Positions 63,939 through 64,000 of a stretch of 64,000 bases of DNA are shown in pieces. The translations under genes and the position numbers were made by a program. The DNA is from Pseudomonadota bacterium (GTDB lineage Bacteria > Pseudomonadota > Alphaproteobacteria > Acetobacterales > Acetobacteraceae): positions 54,234 through 118,233 of the forward strand of contig JAKADX010000010.1 of NCBI GenBank assembly GCA_021818505.1, given 5' to 3'. The notes beneath the pieces are model-generated. The model was not told the DNA's origin. It saw only the letters and a list, made by a program, of their open reading frames with translations, and searched no databases. Within the stretch, counting starts at the first letter, position 1. Each line of letters opens with the position of its first letter.

Positions 63939-64000
63939 TGTGACGGTCCTTTCGGGAGTGGACTGAGTAACCCGCCCAGATGGGCCGGTTCGTAAGATTT

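Overview
This window looks like chromosome of a GC-rich alphaproteobacterium, most likely Acetobacteraceae or another Rhodospirillales. The evidence is very high GC at third codon positions in nearly all genes, a GTTC-N7-GTTC (alphaproteobacterial LexA) box between uvrA and ssb, a UvrA with the CPVSG variant of zinc module 1, and many ABC uptake systems. No rRNA or tRNA gene was recognised. Two edges differ in composition: a P63C-domain gene at the left end (23-1171) and a FeeM-like acyltransferase gene at the right end (63078-63938). Both are visibly lower in GC than the rest.

Layout. 1-6.9 kb: phage-type P63C gene, small unknown genes, rpmG, a PmtA-like methyltransferase, then divergent uvrA/ssb sharing an SOS box. 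6.9-10.8 kb: an operon-like run of DUF2491, DUF350, PspA/IM30 and DUF2165 proteins, ending in an ABC permease. 10.9-16.5 kb: PilZ protein, GNAT enzyme, NMT1/THI5-like binding protein, aminotransferase and two GT2 glycosyltransferases. 16.5-22.9 kb: ROK regulator, three-gene sugar ABC transporter and zwf. 22.9-24.8 kb: WecG/TagA-type glycosyltransferase and a GH5 hydrolase. 24.9-34.6 kb: demethylation locus (DMGDH-like enzyme, soxGADB, MFS transporter) with a divergent GcvA-like LysR regulator. 34.7-39.5 kb: SDRs, anthraniloyl-CoA monooxygenase/reductase, MarR and RidA. 39.5-40.5 kb: cytochrome c and an apparently frameshifted unknown gene.

40.5-47.3 kb is a complete type II-C CRISPR-Cas locus: a tracrRNA on the minus strand, then cas9, cas1 and cas2 on the plus strand, then 31 identical 36-bp repeats with 30 spacers. 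The tracrRNA shows that the array is read from the minus strand, towards cas2. Each repeat carries a possible -35/-10 pair with a 17-bp gap, so spacers could be transcribed from promoters inside the repeats, as in Neisseria.

47.3-51.4 kb: amino-acid ABC permease and binding protein, 2OG-Fe(II) oxygenase, ATP-grasp protein and DedA protein. About 715 bp of unassigned DNA follows. 52.1-56.1 kb: single-domain response regulator, a cluster for an unusual CDP-sugar (CmcI-like, RfbF, NovU-type C-methyltransferase) and an SDR. 56.2-60.4 kb: polyamine-type ABC operon behind a sigma-54-like promoter. 60.4-63.9 kb: membrane-bound GGDEF/EAL protein and the FeeM-like acyltransferase. The window ends shortly after.
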